Shown: positions 26,944 through 36,167, counted from the stretch's first letter. The stretch is DNA of 64,000 nucleotides from Paenibacillus tepidiphilus (GCF_008635795.1 NZ_VWRQ01000013.1:62001-126000), one strand, 5' to 3'. Notes: a model not told the origin generated them from the letters alone. Translations and numbers: made by a program.

Positions 26944-26965
26944 AGCCCCGCCTTCCGGCGGAGCT
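26944..26965 (-). terminator. Terminator of the phosphotransferase gene
   Basis: A compact hairpin (AGCTCCGCC/GGCGGGGCT, TTCC-type loop) is followed on the minus strand by TTTTTG. Confidence 0.75.
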
Positions 26966-27035
26966 CAACTTGTTCCTGTCAGACAAACCTGGGGCATTTC
27001 GGGTCCATTACAGCCTTACCAGCCCGGCTTTCCGT

Positions 27036-27845
27036 TCATTTGCGGCGCGCGCGCAGCCGTCTGCGGATTTCCCGGGCGAGCTGCTCCTTCTCGCCGAGCG
27101 GAACCCCTTCCAGCAGCCGCGCGGCGGCTACCGGAAGTATCCATGCGTTGACGGCCGCATAGCTCTGACCCGAAAGCTTCAGGTACTCCTTAATGTAGAG
27201 CTTCGTCAGCCGTTGCCTGAAGAAGGACGTAATAATTTTGCGGATAAAGGGCGTTCCCGGAGGCATCGCCCCCATAGACAGCAGCAGGACGGTCCGCGCC
27301 ACATCGGCGTTCGGATCACCCGTAATGCCGGTCATCCAGTCGATGATCCAGGGCTTGCCGCTGATCAGTACATTGTCCGGATGATAATCGCCGTGGCACA
27401 GACGGTCGCCCGCAGGAAGCCTCGCCAATTGCTCCAGCACGGCGCTTTTCTCTTCCATCGTCAGCATAGGCGCTGCGATAATGCTCTTCTCCAGCTGCTC
27501 CTTCTGCCGTGCAAGCGGATCAGGTCCCTGAAGCCGGTGCAGACTATAGTGCAGCCCGGCCAATTGCGCAGCATATGCGCCTAATTGCAGCGGCTTGTCG
27601 CCGATCAGCTTCAGCAAGGAAGCTCCTCCAACCCGCTCAAATACGATGCCTTTGCGCTCTGACCTGTCGACAAGCTCCAGGGGCTGCGGCGTCTGCAGGC
27701 CTTGTTCATGCGCATACCGGCTGACCAGATACTCCCGCTCCACCTGATAGCTGTCTATTTCTTCCCTGTACAGCTTCAAAATCGTTCCGTCCCCGTGTTC
27801 AAATACTTCTGCAGTCCGTCCAACGCCGATTCGCTTCCCATCCAT
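27036..27845 (-). CDS. Aminoglycoside phosphotransferase (APH) family kinase-like protein
   Basis: A 269-residue protein with a protein-kinase-like fold. It has a short nucleotide loop (GVGRTAEVFEHGDGTILKLY, including the Lys), the catalytic loop LCHGDYHPDNVLI and the metal-binding IIDWMTGITGDP. These fit the APH/choline kinase family, whose members phosphorylate small molecules. Nothing ties it to antibiotic resistance, and such genes in Bacillales are mostly housekeeping or of unknown substrate. AGGAGG lies eight bases before the ATG. It has its own terminator and follows the ABM gene by 15 bp. Confidence 0.87.
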   Translation of the reverse strand: MDGKRIGVGRTAEVFEHGDGTILKLYREEIDSYQVEREYLVSRYAHEQGLQTPQPLELVDRSERKGIVFERVGGASLLKLIGDKPLQLGAYAAQLAGLHYSLHRLQGPDPLARQKEQLEKSIIAAPMLTMEEKSAVLEQLARLPAGDRLCHGDYHPDNVLISGKPWIIDWMTGITGDPNADVARTVLLLSMGAMPPGTPFIRKIITSFFRQRLTKLYIKEYLKLSGQSYAAVNAWILPVAAARLLEGVPLGEKEQLAREIRRRLRARRK

Positions 27846-27860
27846 ACCGGCAGCCTCCTG

Positions 27861-28157
27861 TTAGCCGAGATTAACCTTCGTGTAATGCTCAACTACCGGG
27901 AACGGGCTGTAATAGTGATGGAGCAACGCTTTCCATTCCTGATATTGCGGAGATTCCCTGAACCCTACCGTGTGATCCTCAAGACTCCGCCACTGCACCA
28001 GCAGCAGATATTTATGGTCATCCTCCATACAGTGCTGAAGCTGGTGCCCTATGTAACCCTCAATAGACGCTATCAGCGGGGATGCCGCTTTAAAGCTCTC
28101 TTCAAACGCCGCCGTGAGACCCGGCTTAATTTGCAGCATGGCCGCTTCCAGAATCAT
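27861..28157 (-). CDS. Antibiotic biosynthesis monooxygenase (ABM) domain protein
   Basis: A 98-residue dimeric alpha/beta-barrel protein of the ABM type. It has ILEAAMLQIKPGLTAAFEES, then HKYLLLVQWRSLEDHTVGFR and YQEWKALLHHYYSPFPVVEH, typical of a subgroup found in Bacillales. Its ATG shares one base with the stop of the upstream hydrolase (TAATG), so it is translationally coupled to it. Substrate unknown. Heme-degrading relatives carry different residues. Confidence 0.85.
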   Translation of the reverse strand: MILEAAMLQIKPGLTAAFEESFKAASPLIASIEGYIGHQLQHCMEDDHKYLLLVQWRSLEDHTVGFRESPQYQEWKALLHHYYSPFPVVEHYTKVNLG

Positions 28158-28807
28158 TAGTGCTTATCCCCTTCCCGCTCATCCGCAATCAGCGCATCCA
28201 CAAAAAATTCATGATAAAAGTTGTTGAGCACAAGCAGCACCGCCAGCGATTCTCCGGTGCTGCCCACCTCCAGCGAATGGTTGGCCTCATCGATGCAGTA
28301 TACTCGCAGACCCGGCAGATCCCGGATCTCCGCTGCATGCTGCTCGGTGAACATAGGATCGCTGCCCCCGTATATGACCGTCCCCCGGCTGGCCTGAATC
28401 GACGGCACGGCTTCAGCAACCGGGGTAAGATGGAGGTGGGAGACCTTTCCCCGGAACTCCGGCTCCTCCCCCAGCCTTCCGGCCAGCACCGTTCCCATGC
28501 TCTTGCCGATGAACAGCAGCCGTTCATAGACTGGCACGGCTGCCAGCGCAGCCTTGCATTCCCCGGCGAGGATGTCCAGTTCCTCGCGTTTGAAGGGTGC
28601 TCTGGCGCTCTGGTATCCGTATTCCAGCACCAGCAGGTCGCAGTCATACTCTGCAGCCACCTTGGCCGCATAATACAGCAGCGGCCGGTCGGCGGAATAA
28701 TTCTGCCCCGGAAATACTACCGCCAGCGCCTTGCCGCCCTGCGCATTATATTTATGTCTGACCTCTCTGCCCCAGTGAGAGGGCATAATAATATTGGTTA
28801 CGGCCAT
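28157..28807 (-). CDS. Alpha/beta hydrolase-like protein
   Basis: A 216-residue cytosolic protein. ALAVVFPGQNYSADRPLLYY gives the oxyanion region, LLFIGKSMGTVLAG the nucleophile elbow (G-K-S-M-G), GTVIYGGSDPMF the acid region and IDEANHSLE the histidine, so the Ser-Asp-His triad is complete. The substrate is unknown. A GAAGGAGGG ribosome site lies seven bases before the ATG at 28807. The longer frame to 28828 starts before that site. It is coupled to the ABM gene downstream. Confidence 0.85.
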   Translation of the reverse strand: MAVTNIIMPSHWGREVRHKYNAQGGKALAVVFPGQNYSADRPLLYYAAKVAAEYDCDLLVLEYGYQSARAPFKREELDILAGECKAALAAVPVYERLLFIGKSMGTVLAGRLGEEPEFRGKVSHLHLTPVAEAVPSIQASRGTVIYGGSDPMFTEQHAAEIRDLPGLRVYCIDEANHSLEVGSTGESLAVLLVLNNFYHEFFVDALIADEREGDKH

Positions 28808-28918
28808 CCGGGGACCCTCCTTCTCCATCCGGCCTGCTTATCCGCCGTTTCTACTTATTATAGTCAACCTTCCTCTCAGATGGAAATGTCACAACTCCGC
28901 AGATACACACAAGCGCTA

Positions 28919-30022
28919 TTAACCCTCTGCGGCAGTCCGCTTCCGCTTCCGGGCGGCCACAATCTCCGCACTGATCCACAGCACCGCCGGCAGGATGACC
29001 TGGAACGGAAGGGCGTATATTTTATAGATATGATATCCGAAATACTGCATCTCCGTAATATCCCTGTAGATGAACTCCGCCATATAGACCATAATGAGCC
29101 CAAGCTGCAGCACCACTGAACGGTAGCTCTCCAGCTTGAACACCTTCGCTACACCGCAGCTTGCCACATACAGGCACAGGCTTACTTTAACGAACAGCGC
29201 GGTTACAAATACAATCGCCGAGGAGCCTTCAATCCGCGTCAGAAAATCGCCGATGTTAATCCGGCCTACAGCCACATAGGAGGGGAAATAGAGGCTGGAT
29301 ACAATATCCGGCCCCAGCACCAGCAGATTGCGCAGCGACACCGCAATGATGATTACCCCGGCGATGAGCAGGCTGCTGAGCAGCACGCGTCTGGCGGAGC
29401 CTTTGTTCGGAAAGGCGCCGAAGGCCCCTGTCATAATGACGATCTCGGCGAACGGAAAAGTGAAGGTCCCGATCACATCAGTCCATACTGCACCCCAGCC
29501 TCTCTCCAGCAGCGGCAGCATGTGGTGATAGTCGTATTTGGGAACCGAGAGGATCTGTACCAAAAAGGTAACCGCGATGCAGAACAGCAGCAGAAATTTG
29601 GCGCTTCGGCCCAGCACCTCAATGCCTGCATTCACTACCCAGACACAGAGCAGCCCGATAATCAGCATGGGGGCCAGCATCGGAGTGGAGGTCAGCGCAA
29701 CCGTCTTGCTGAATTCTCCGAAATTCCGCAGCACCATGCAGCCCAAATGAAGAGAATACCAGATATAGAGACAACAGGCCAGTCTGCCGAATACGCCGCC
29801 AAAGATGGAGAGCAGCATATCGTAAAGCCCTTTTCCCGGAAAAAGGGTGTGAAGTCTCGCATACACAAGCATCAGCGGAACCGCCAGTACAACCGCAATA
29901 ATAATCGAAATCCAGCTGCTGTTGCCTGACTGGCCCGCCACTCCCATAAACAGGGACGTCCCGATAATGAAGAGAATCGCTATAGTGGCGGACTGCCCCG
30001 CCGGAATCACCTCCTTGCCCAA
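28919..30022 (-). CDS. Spore germinant receptor B subunit (GerAB family permease), operon 1
   Basis: A 367-residue protein with about ten membrane helices of the amino acid-polyamine transporter fold. It is the germinant-binding subunit in the inner spore membrane. It starts GKEVIPAGQSATIAILFIIG, close to the GerAB N terminus, and contains LPLLERGWG and a PFAEIV motif. The start is a TTG at 30022 with AAAGGAGG seven bases upstream. The longer frame reads through that site. It is the last gene of the operon, after the A, C and small D-like genes. The germinant is unknown. Confidence 0.9.
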   Translation of the reverse strand: MGKEVIPAGQSATIAILFIIGTSLFMGVAGQSGNSSWISIIIAVVLAVPLMLVYARLHTLFPGKGLYDMLLSIFGGVFGRLACCLYIWYSLHLGCMVLRNFGEFSKTVALTSTPMLAPMLIIGLLCVWVVNAGIEVLGRSAKFLLLFCIAVTFLVQILSVPKYDYHHMLPLLERGWGAVWTDVIGTFTFPFAEIVIMTGAFGAFPNKGSARRVLLSSLLIAGVIIIAVSLRNLLVLGPDIVSSLYFPSYVAVGRINIGDFLTRIEGSSAIVFVTALFVKVSLCLYVASCGVAKVFKLESYRSVVLQLGLIMVYMAEFIYRDITEMQYFGYHIYKIYALPFQVILPAVLWISAEIVAARKRKRTAAEG

Positions 30023-30047
30023 ACTGTCTCCTCCTTTGCGGCGAGTG

Positions 30048-30251
30048 CTACAGCAATTGCTTAACGAAATGAACAATCGGCGGTGAAGGGCTCGGAATAT
30101 CCCATTGCATCGCCAGGGCAAATGCCAGTGAAAAGGAAATCAGATAGAGCGCGGCGCAGACGAAGAAATCCCGCTTTTTCCCGCGTTTCAGCAGTCCATA
30201 GGGGTCCAGAAGCGCAACGACGGCATACAGCAGTACAGTGTAGATAACCAT
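30048..30251 (-). CDS. Small two-helix germination protein (D-subunit-like), operon 1
   Basis: A 67-residue membrane protein with two hydrophobic segments (MVIYTVLLYAVVALLD and FFVCAALYLISFSLAFALA) separated by a basic loop. It lies 2 bp after the C-subunit stop and 25 bp before the B-subunit start. Small two-helix D subunits encoded inside gerA-type operons are known in Bacillus and modulate germination. This gene has the size, topology and position. It is not related to the lipoprotein GerD. The ATG at 30251 follows a GGGGGATT purine stretch. Confidence 0.7.
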   Translation of the reverse strand: MVIYTVLLYAVVALLDPYGLLKRGKKRDFFVCAALYLISFSLAFALAMQWDIPSPSPPIVHFVKQLL

Positions 30252-30253
30252 GC

Positions 30254-31411
30254 TTAATCCCCCAGCTTGAGTGCCCGTGAGGTTTTGGCGGTGCTTTCGA
30301 TGATGACCTTTGCATCCACCGTTACCTCCAGATCCGTAAAAATATCGCTCCAGTGCTCTCTTATCTGCTTCCATTGCTTCGGCATCTTCCGGTGTACCGC
30401 AGCACCGAATCCGAAGATATCGGCATGATATTCACGCTGCACCTTATGAATGACCGACAGCATGTCCTGCCGCAGCTTCTCGCCAGCCCGCTTCTCAATG
30501 TCCTTCAGGCTTTCATGCTGCGTCATCCCCCCCGTATTCATCACTTCATCGAGTCCCGTCTTTGTAACGGTACTGAGATGAATAGTGATATCCCCTTCCC
30601 TGAGGACTGGCCTGACCTCGGTACGGCTGGAGAGAATTTCGAGCGAATAGGCCGGCTTGCCTGTGCGGTCCTCCACTTCCAGCACGCCTTCGCTGATTTT
30701 GTTCTTGACGAACAGCATGGCCTTGCTTTCTTTGCCGTCCAGCTTTCCGACCATCTTGTCTTTATCAAAAACGGCGGTTCCTTCAACACGCTCATTTTTG
30801 TGCCCATTCAGCTCATGGACATGGATCAGCGGCGCCACCGCGCTTTGGCCCGACACTTCCAGCTTGTCGATGAAGTCCCAGATCTCCACTACCGGCGCGC
30901 CGGCCACAAACTTCTCATCGCGCATCAGTTGAGCCAGTTCAAAAGACATAACCGACTCCGTGGTGCTGTTCAGGTTCAATACATCACGGGCGTTCTTCTC
31001 CTCGGATACGAAGATAAATACGTCGGAGCGGGTCTCGGTGTCCCTGCTGTACCAGTCGATATACGGGATCAGGCCTTCACGGGCCAGCTCTTCGCTGAAG
31101 ATAATCGATTTGGCATGGCTCCAGAACAGCTTTTTGCCGGTCATTGAAATCATATTCCGCGCGATGTCAAAGATGGTGTTCCCGGAGAGACTGATCATCT
31201 TGAACCCTGCCTGGCTCTGCTGTTCAAGCCCGTTCTGGATATCGACCATCTCCGCAGTAAGCTGCAGCTTTCCATCCTTGGCCTTATCGAGTGCTACGCC
31301 GGCGACGATCGACATGTCATCCACCTCGGTATAATTCCAGCAGCCGGGCAGGAGCAGAAGCAGGATAAGGGCTAAGGACAGAGCTAACGATTTCCGGGCG
31401 GCTACTCTCAC
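30254..31411 (-). CDS. Spore germinant receptor C subunit (Ger(x)C family lipoprotein), operon 1
   Basis: A 385-residue lipoprotein. The signal peptide ends in a lipobox (LLLLLPGCWNYTEVDDM), so it is lipid-anchored to the outer face of the inner spore membrane. The Ger(x)C features SIVAGVALDKAKDGK, WSHAKSIIFSEELAREGL, SDVFIFVSE and the C-terminal WKQIREHWSDIF are clear. The GTG at 31411 overlaps the A-subunit stop as GTGA and GGGGGAAAC lies before it. A much longer frame upstream is only a shadow of the A-subunit gene. Confidence 0.9.
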   Translation of the reverse strand: MRVAARKSLALSLALILLLLLPGCWNYTEVDDMSIVAGVALDKAKDGKLQLTAEMVDIQNGLEQQSQAGFKMISLSGNTIFDIARNMISMTGKKLFWSHAKSIIFSEELAREGLIPYIDWYSRDTETRSDVFIFVSEEKNARDVLNLNSTTESVMSFELAQLMRDEKFVAGAPVVEIWDFIDKLEVSGQSAVAPLIHVHELNGHKNERVEGTAVFDKDKMVGKLDGKESKAMLFVKNKISEGVLEVEDRTGKPAYSLEILSSRTEVRPVLREGDITIHLSTVTKTGLDEVMNTGGMTQHESLKDIEKRAGEKLRQDMLSVIHKVQREYHADIFGFGAAVHRKMPKQWKQIREHWSDIFTDLEVTVDAKVIIESTAKTSRALKLGD

Positions 31412-32952
31412 CGTTTCCCCCGCTTCCCGGCCGGCTTGCGCCGCATATTGCGGGCCCCGATGAATGCGGGGCGCAGATACATGTCCCACCAAGGAGCGCG
31501 AATGGCCGTATCCTTGATATCCTGGGGGCGAATCGAGCCCACACCCAGCATATAGGACACGCCGAAGGAGCGCAGGCTCATCAGGTGGATGACCAGGCCG
31601 AGCAGGCCGAAGAAATAGCCGTAGATGCCGAGAAAAAAGGCGCATACCAGCAGCGCGGCCCTCACCACAATCAGCGGTCCGCTAAGGCGCGGGTTCAGCA
31701 GGGTGGTAATCCCGGTCAGTCCGACGACAATGACCATCGGCGCACTGACGATGCGCGCATCCACGGCTGCCTGCCCCAGCACCAGCGCTCCGACAATGCT
31801 GACCGCCTGGCCGATGGAGTTGGGAATCCGTGCGCCGGCTTCGCGCAGAATTTCGAAGATCGTCAGCATGAGAATCGCTTCGATGACGGTCGGGAACGGC
31901 ACCGACAGCCGTGCGCTTGCGATGCTGAGCAGCAGCAGGGTCGGCACCATCTCCTGGCTGTAGGTCACCAGCGCCACATAGGCAGCGGGGATCGAGATGG
32001 ACAGAAACGCTCCCAGAACGCGCAGCAGACGGTTAAACGTAGCAAACGTGTAGTTGATATAATAGTCCTCGCTCGCCTGAAAATTCTCCACGAACACATA
32101 AGGCACCGTCAGGGCGAACGGGCTTCCCTCAATCAACAGAGCTACCCGTCCCTCCATCAGCTTGGAGACCAGCGCGTCGGGACGTTCCGTGCTTCCGATC
32201 ATCTCAAAAGGCGAGTACGGCTCATCCCGGATCAGCTCGGCGAGATAGCCGGTATCCAGTACATGGTCAATCTCCACCTTGGCCAGACGGTCCTGGAGTT
32301 CCCGGAGAATGTCCGGAGAAGCCAGGCTTTCCATATAGCAAATACAGACCTGCGTCCTGCTGCGTGAGCCGATTACGCTGAAGACAAATTTCAGGTCCGG
32401 ATTCAGCACCCGCCGGCGGATCAGGGTGAGATTGGTGAGCAGCGACTCGTTGAAGCCTTCGCGCGGGCCGCGGACCGCTTTTTCGGTAGCCGGCTCTTCT
32501 ATGCTCCGCGTCTCCCAGCCCTGGGCATTGATGCTCAGCGCACCGGCATAGCCATCCAGAATAAATACCGTCATTCCGCCTACCACAGCGTCGATCATCT
32601 CATCGAATTGCGCGGAAACGGTGATATCGCTGATATGGATCACCTGCTTGCGGATCCGCTCCATCAGCTCCGCCGGCTCGAAGCTGTCCTCCAACGCGAA
32701 ATCAAACTGCATGACCGGCTGCGTAATCCCGTTCTGAATCAGCTCACGGTCCGTCATGCCGTCCACATAAATCAGCGCGCAGCGAATCCGGGAATCGAGG
32801 GTATTCTCAATGACCCGTATCCGCAGGGTACCATCGTTATTGAAGATCCTGCGAAACCGGGCCGCCGTCTCTTCCAGCGAGGCGCTGAGCGGCAGGGAAG
32901 AGGTCTCGTCGGCAGTTTTTGATTGGCTATCCGCAGCATCCGGATTCTTCAC
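31408..32952 (-). CDS. Spore germinant receptor A subunit (GerAA family), operon 1
   Basis: A 514-residue protein with a large hydrophilic N-terminal half (to about 260) and four to five membrane helices in the C-terminal half. Typical GerAA stretches are YVDGMTDRELIQ, GPREGFNESLLTNLTLIRRR, STERPDALVSKLMEGRVALL, FPTVIEAILMLTIFEILREA and RIPNSIGQAVSIVGALVLGQ. The start is a GTG at 32952 preceded by AAGGGAGG at 8 nt. It is first in an A-C-D-B operon. It differs clearly from the second receptor at 45-47 kb. Confidence 0.92.
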   Translation of the reverse strand: MKNPDAADSQSKTADETSSLPLSASLEETAARFRRIFNNDGTLRIRVIENTLDSRIRCALIYVDGMTDRELIQNGITQPVMQFDFALEDSFEPAELMERIRKQVIHISDITVSAQFDEMIDAVVGGMTVFILDGYAGALSINAQGWETRSIEEPATEKAVRGPREGFNESLLTNLTLIRRRVLNPDLKFVFSVIGSRSRTQVCICYMESLASPDILRELQDRLAKVEIDHVLDTGYLAELIRDEPYSPFEMIGSTERPDALVSKLMEGRVALLIEGSPFALTVPYVFVENFQASEDYYINYTFATFNRLLRVLGAFLSISIPAAYVALVTYSQEMVPTLLLLSIASARLSVPFPTVIEAILMLTIFEILREAGARIPNSIGQAVSIVGALVLGQAAVDARIVSAPMVIVVGLTGITTLLNPRLSGPLIVVRAALLVCAFFLGIYGYFFGLLGLVIHLMSLRSFGVSYMLGVGSIRPQDIKDTAIRAPWWDMYLRPAFIGARNMRRKPAGKRGKR

Positions 32953-33216
32953 AGCACTCACCTCCCTTACAAGTCGTTTGCTCTGATTATCCCCCGCCTC
33001 TCTCACTCCTATTCGCCAAATTCCACCATGCGGATTCAGATATTTTGCAGGACAGGCCAATACAAACAAGCCGCCCTGCGCGGACGGCCTGCAATGTTAC
33101 TCTTAAGCTTTTGTCAGATAAGAATTGAAATGGACTTCGATAAAGTTCGGACTTTGTGTGTTGTTCTTTGTCCAACTTATATATAATGCAATTATTCCTG
33201 AGTAGAAGGAGTTACT

Positions 33217-33552
33217 ATGACACCATTCACAGCGAAGGTTATCGACGTCATCCGCTCCATCCCCGAAGGGAGAGTGATGACCTACGGCAGCATCGCCCGC
33301 GCCGCCGGCAGTCCGCGGGGAGCCCGGCAGGTTGTCCGCGTGCTCCATGCGATGAGCCGCAAGCACAGGCTGCCGTGGCACCGGGTCGTAAACGCCCAGG
33401 GGCGGATTGCTCTTGCGGAGGACGAAGCCGCCACTCTGCAGAGGCTGTATCTCCTAGGCGAAGGTGTGGAGTTCGACAGCCAGGGGGCTATTGACCTGGA
33501 GCGGTATCTTTACCGCCCGGAGCGGCCGGAAGAACCTCTGCCGCCGGAATAG
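33217..33552 (+). CDS. Alkyltransferase-like (ATL) protein, MGMT family
   Basis: A 111-residue protein with the DNA-binding domain of O6-alkylguanine DNA alkyltransferases. The active-site PCHRV is replaced by PWHRVV (Trp54), which defines non-catalytic ATL proteins. These bind O6-alkylguanine and recruit nucleotide excision repair. VMTYGSIARAAGSPRGARQV and RVVNAQGRIAL fit the family. GTAGAAGGAG precedes the ATG. Its 3' end overlaps the convergent DUF1361 gene by 43 bp, so each transcript covers part of the other. Confidence 0.93.
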   Translation: MTPFTAKVIDVIRSIPEGRVMTYGSIARAAGSPRGARQVVRVLHAMSRKHRLPWHRVVNAQGRIALAEDEAATLQRLYLLGEGVEFDSQGAIDLERYLYRPERPEEPLPPE

Positions 33553-34229
33553 GCCCGTGAACCGCCGCTTGAAGCGCCGTTCATCAGGAAGTACAGGGTG
33601 GCGTAAATAACCAGCAGCACGACGGCAATGAACAGGCTGAAGTACAGGGACTGCCTGTTAAGGCTTTCTTCGACCAATCTGATCAGCTGCTCGCGGTTCG
33701 TCAGCACATCCCAGCTGTTCAGACGGTAGACCCGGCCGAGCAGGACGCCATATCCGCCGAGCGCACAGGCAGCCAGCACGAAGATCCAGGAGAGCAGCAG
33801 TCCCCGCTTGCGGCTGATTACGTTCTGGAACTGATACAGGGAGAAGAAGCCCGTCAGCCAGCCGCTCCACGTGAAGAGCAGCAGCACCATGAGATCGTAC
33901 CAGAAGCGGCTTTGCACTTCTCCGTTAACGATATAAATGTTCTTGCGGATGGTCAGGTGCAGCAGATCGGTCATCAGGTAAGGCGCATTGGGAAAAAACA
34001 GCAGCCACCCGATTCCCAGCGGCAGCACAAGCAGACCCAGTGCCTTGCGTTTATCCAGTTCATGGGCGGCCATGGAGAACAGAAACGGCACCCAGGCCAG
34101 AAAGAGATTCCAGAGCAGGAAGTCATAGTAGTTGTCGGTTCTTGCTGCCACCACCCGGTATACCGCAAATGTGGCAACGGACAATCCGGCCAGCAGCACA
34201 AATACTCTGCCGTAATTCAGTTCTTTCAT
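33510..34229 (-). CDS. DUF1361 membrane protein
   Basis: A 239-residue protein with about six or seven membrane helices. WNLFLAWVPFLFSM, LGIGWLLFFPNAPYLMTDLLHL and the aromatic/acidic loop SRFWYDLMVLLLFTWSGWLTG are typical of DUF1361. The tail is Ser/Gly/Arg-rich. Function unknown. The ATG at 34229 follows GAGGAGAG at about 10 nt. The longer frame to 34328 crosses a terminator and is unlikely. Confidence 0.85.
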   Translation of the reverse strand: MKELNYGRVFVLLAGLSVATFAVYRVVAARTDNYYDFLLWNLFLAWVPFLFSMAAHELDKRKALGLLVLPLGIGWLLFFPNAPYLMTDLLHLTIRKNIYIVNGEVQSRFWYDLMVLLLFTWSGWLTGFFSLYQFQNVISRKRGLLLSWIFVLAACALGGYGVLLGRVYRLNSWDVLTNREQLIRLVEESLNRQSLYFSLFIAVVLLVIYATLYFLMNGASSGGSRAYSGGRGSSGRSGR

Positions 34230-34304
34230 CGGCGTAAGTCTCTCCTCTTCATAAGCGCTTGGCCGCATCCGTAAAAATATGGATTTACGGCCCCCTATAA
34301 CTAT

Positions 34305-34338
34305 AACAGCCCGGGCTGCAGGATGCACCCGGGCTGTT
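34305..34338. terminator. Terminator downstream of the SulP gene
   Basis: A perfect 11-bp stem (AACAGCCCGGG and complement) with a 12-nt loop lies between the SulP stop and the DUF1361 start. It probably ends SulP transcription. Confidence 0.7.
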
Positions 34339-34391
34339 TGATAATCCTTAAAGACGGCTGCCTGCGGCGAAACACTTCACCGCTGCAGGCT

Positions 34392-36167
34392 TCAAGCCTC
34401 GCCGCCCAGCTTGCGCGGCGCTGCGGACGCTCTGCCCGCAAATGCACCGCGGCCGGCCGGCTCGGTCTTTGCGGAGAATGCCGCGCACTCCCGGAAGGCC
34501 GCATGCCGGCAGCCGCGGCAACGGCTGACATTCACGCTGCCGAGCGCCGCCTGAATCGCATCTCCCGTCCGGTCAAAGAACTGCTCCGCACCGATTCTGT
34601 CGTAGAGACCGGTGCGCTTCAGCAGCTCCAGCGGCTGCGGCTGAAGGCCCGAGATGAACAAGCGGCCGCCGTTCTCCTGCAGCCCTTTGACCAGTCCGGC
34701 CAGGTTGGCTTCCCCTGTCGTGTCGATCAGGGGAACCTTGCCCATGCGGAGCAGAACGGTCTTGGCCTGATCCGGGCCGGAGGAAGGCATCGTGTCGGCG
34801 AAGCGGTAAGCCGCGCCGAAGAACAGCGGCCCCTCCACATCGTAGATGGCTACCTGGGGGCAATCGTGATTATCCGAGACCATATGCGGCAGAACCTTCA
34901 CAGAGGCCGGATCGGGCAGCACCTTGGACACCAGATGGCTCTGGCCCATCCGCTTGATGAAGAGCACTACCGCCAGGATCAGGCCCGCTTCCACCGCTAC
35001 GGTCAAGTCGGCAAAGACGGTCAGCACAAAGGTGATGAACAGGACCAGCGAATCGCCTGTCTTCAGCTTGAGCAGATGGAGGAACTCCTTGCGCTCGCTC
35101 ATATTCCAGGCCACGACCATCAGAATCGGCGCCATGGCGGCGAGCGGAATGCTTGAGGCATAAGGGGCACACAGCAGCAGAATCAGCAGCACCACCACGC
35201 CGTGGATGATGCCTGACATCGGGGAGGCAGCCCCGCTGCGGATATTGGTGGCGGTGCGGGCGATTGCCCCGGTCGCCGGGATGCCGCCGAAGAGCGGCGC
35301 GGCAATGTTCGCGATGCCCTGGCCGATCAGCTCGCGGTTGCTGTTATGGCGCGTGCCTGCCATGCCGTCGGCAACCACCGCCGAGAGCAGCGATTCAATC
35401 GCCCCCAGCATGGCGATCACAAACGCCGGACGCAGCAGGGACCCCAGCTTCTCCCAGGTGATCCCGGGCATCCGGAAGCTCGGCAGCGTGCTGGGAATAT
35501 CTCCATATGCCGAGCCAATCGTGGTGACCCCGTCCTTGAAGAGCAGCGCCGCAATTACGCTCGCCAGCACCAGGCCGACCAGCGAGCCGGGCACCTTCGG
35601 GGCGTAGCGCTTGCCCAGGAGAATAACCGCCAGACAGATCCCGGCCGTGATGATCGCATATGGGTTGACCGTAGACAGGCGGGCTCCGATCTCCTTCATA
35701 TTATCCACAAAATATTCATGCCGCTCCATGCCTTCAAGACCCAGAAAGTTGCCGATCTGTCCGGTAAATATAATGACGGCGATGCCAGAAGTGAAGCCGA
35801 TGGTTACCGGCTTCGGGATAAACTGGATCAGCACGCCCAGCCGGAGCAGCCCCATAAGCACGAGGATCACTCCGGCCATCATCCCGGCAATCAGCAGGTT
35901 CTCCAGGCCATATTGCATGCCGATGGCAAAGAGGATCGGAATGAAGGCTCCCGTCGGCCCCCCGATCTGAAACTTCGAGCCCCCAAGCAGCGAAATCAGA
36001 ATACCCGCCACAATGGTCGTATAAATACCGTACTCCGGCTTCACCCCTGAAGCAATGGCAAAAGCCATCCCCAATGGAATGGCGACTACACCGACAATCG
36101 TACCCGAAAGCAAATCCTTACGCAGAGATGCCAAATTGTAACCTGCAAAACGGCCCTGCCCCTTCAT
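34392..36167 (-). CDS. SulP family anion transporter with STAS domain
   Basis: A 591-residue permease for sulfate, bicarbonate or related anions. The N-terminal region has DLLSGTIVGVVAIPLGMAFA and GPTGAFIPILFAI, with about 12-14 membrane helices to about 400, then a cytoplasmic STAS domain (CPQVAIYDVEGPLFFGAAYR to GLYDRIG). After STAS a short extension carries three cysteines (SRCRGCRHAAFREC) and an Arg/Ala-rich tail, which is unusual and might bind metal. GAAGG lies before the ATG. A consensus promoter and an ArsR-like operator precede it, and an ArsR gene is just upstream. Confidence 0.92.
   Translation of the reverse strand: MKGQGRFAGYNLASLRKDLLSGTIVGVVAIPLGMAFAIASGVKPEYGIYTTIVAGILISLLGGSKFQIGGPTGAFIPILFAIGMQYGLENLLIAGMMAGVILVLMGLLRLGVLIQFIPKPVTIGFTSGIAVIIFTGQIGNFLGLEGMERHEYFVDNMKEIGARLSTVNPYAIITAGICLAVILLGKRYAPKVPGSLVGLVLASVIAALLFKDGVTTIGSAYGDIPSTLPSFRMPGITWEKLGSLLRPAFVIAMLGAIESLLSAVVADGMAGTRHNSNRELIGQGIANIAAPLFGGIPATGAIARTATNIRSGAASPMSGIIHGVVVLLILLLCAPYASSIPLAAMAPILMVVAWNMSERKEFLHLLKLKTGDSLVLFITFVLTVFADLTVAVEAGLILAVVLFIKRMGQSHLVSKVLPDPASVKVLPHMVSDNHDCPQVAIYDVEGPLFFGAAYRFADTMPSSGPDQAKTVLLRMGKVPLIDTTGEANLAGLVKGLQENGGRLFISGLQPQPLELLKRTGLYDRIGAEQFFDRTGDAIQAALGSVNVSRCRGCRHAAFRECAAFSAKTEPAGRGAFAGRASAAPRKLGGEA

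Noticed and set aside
27036..27845. Aminoglycoside resistance gene
   Set aside because: The kinase fold and catalytic motifs are shared by many housekeeping phosphotransferases; no resistance subtype signature or mobile context is present.
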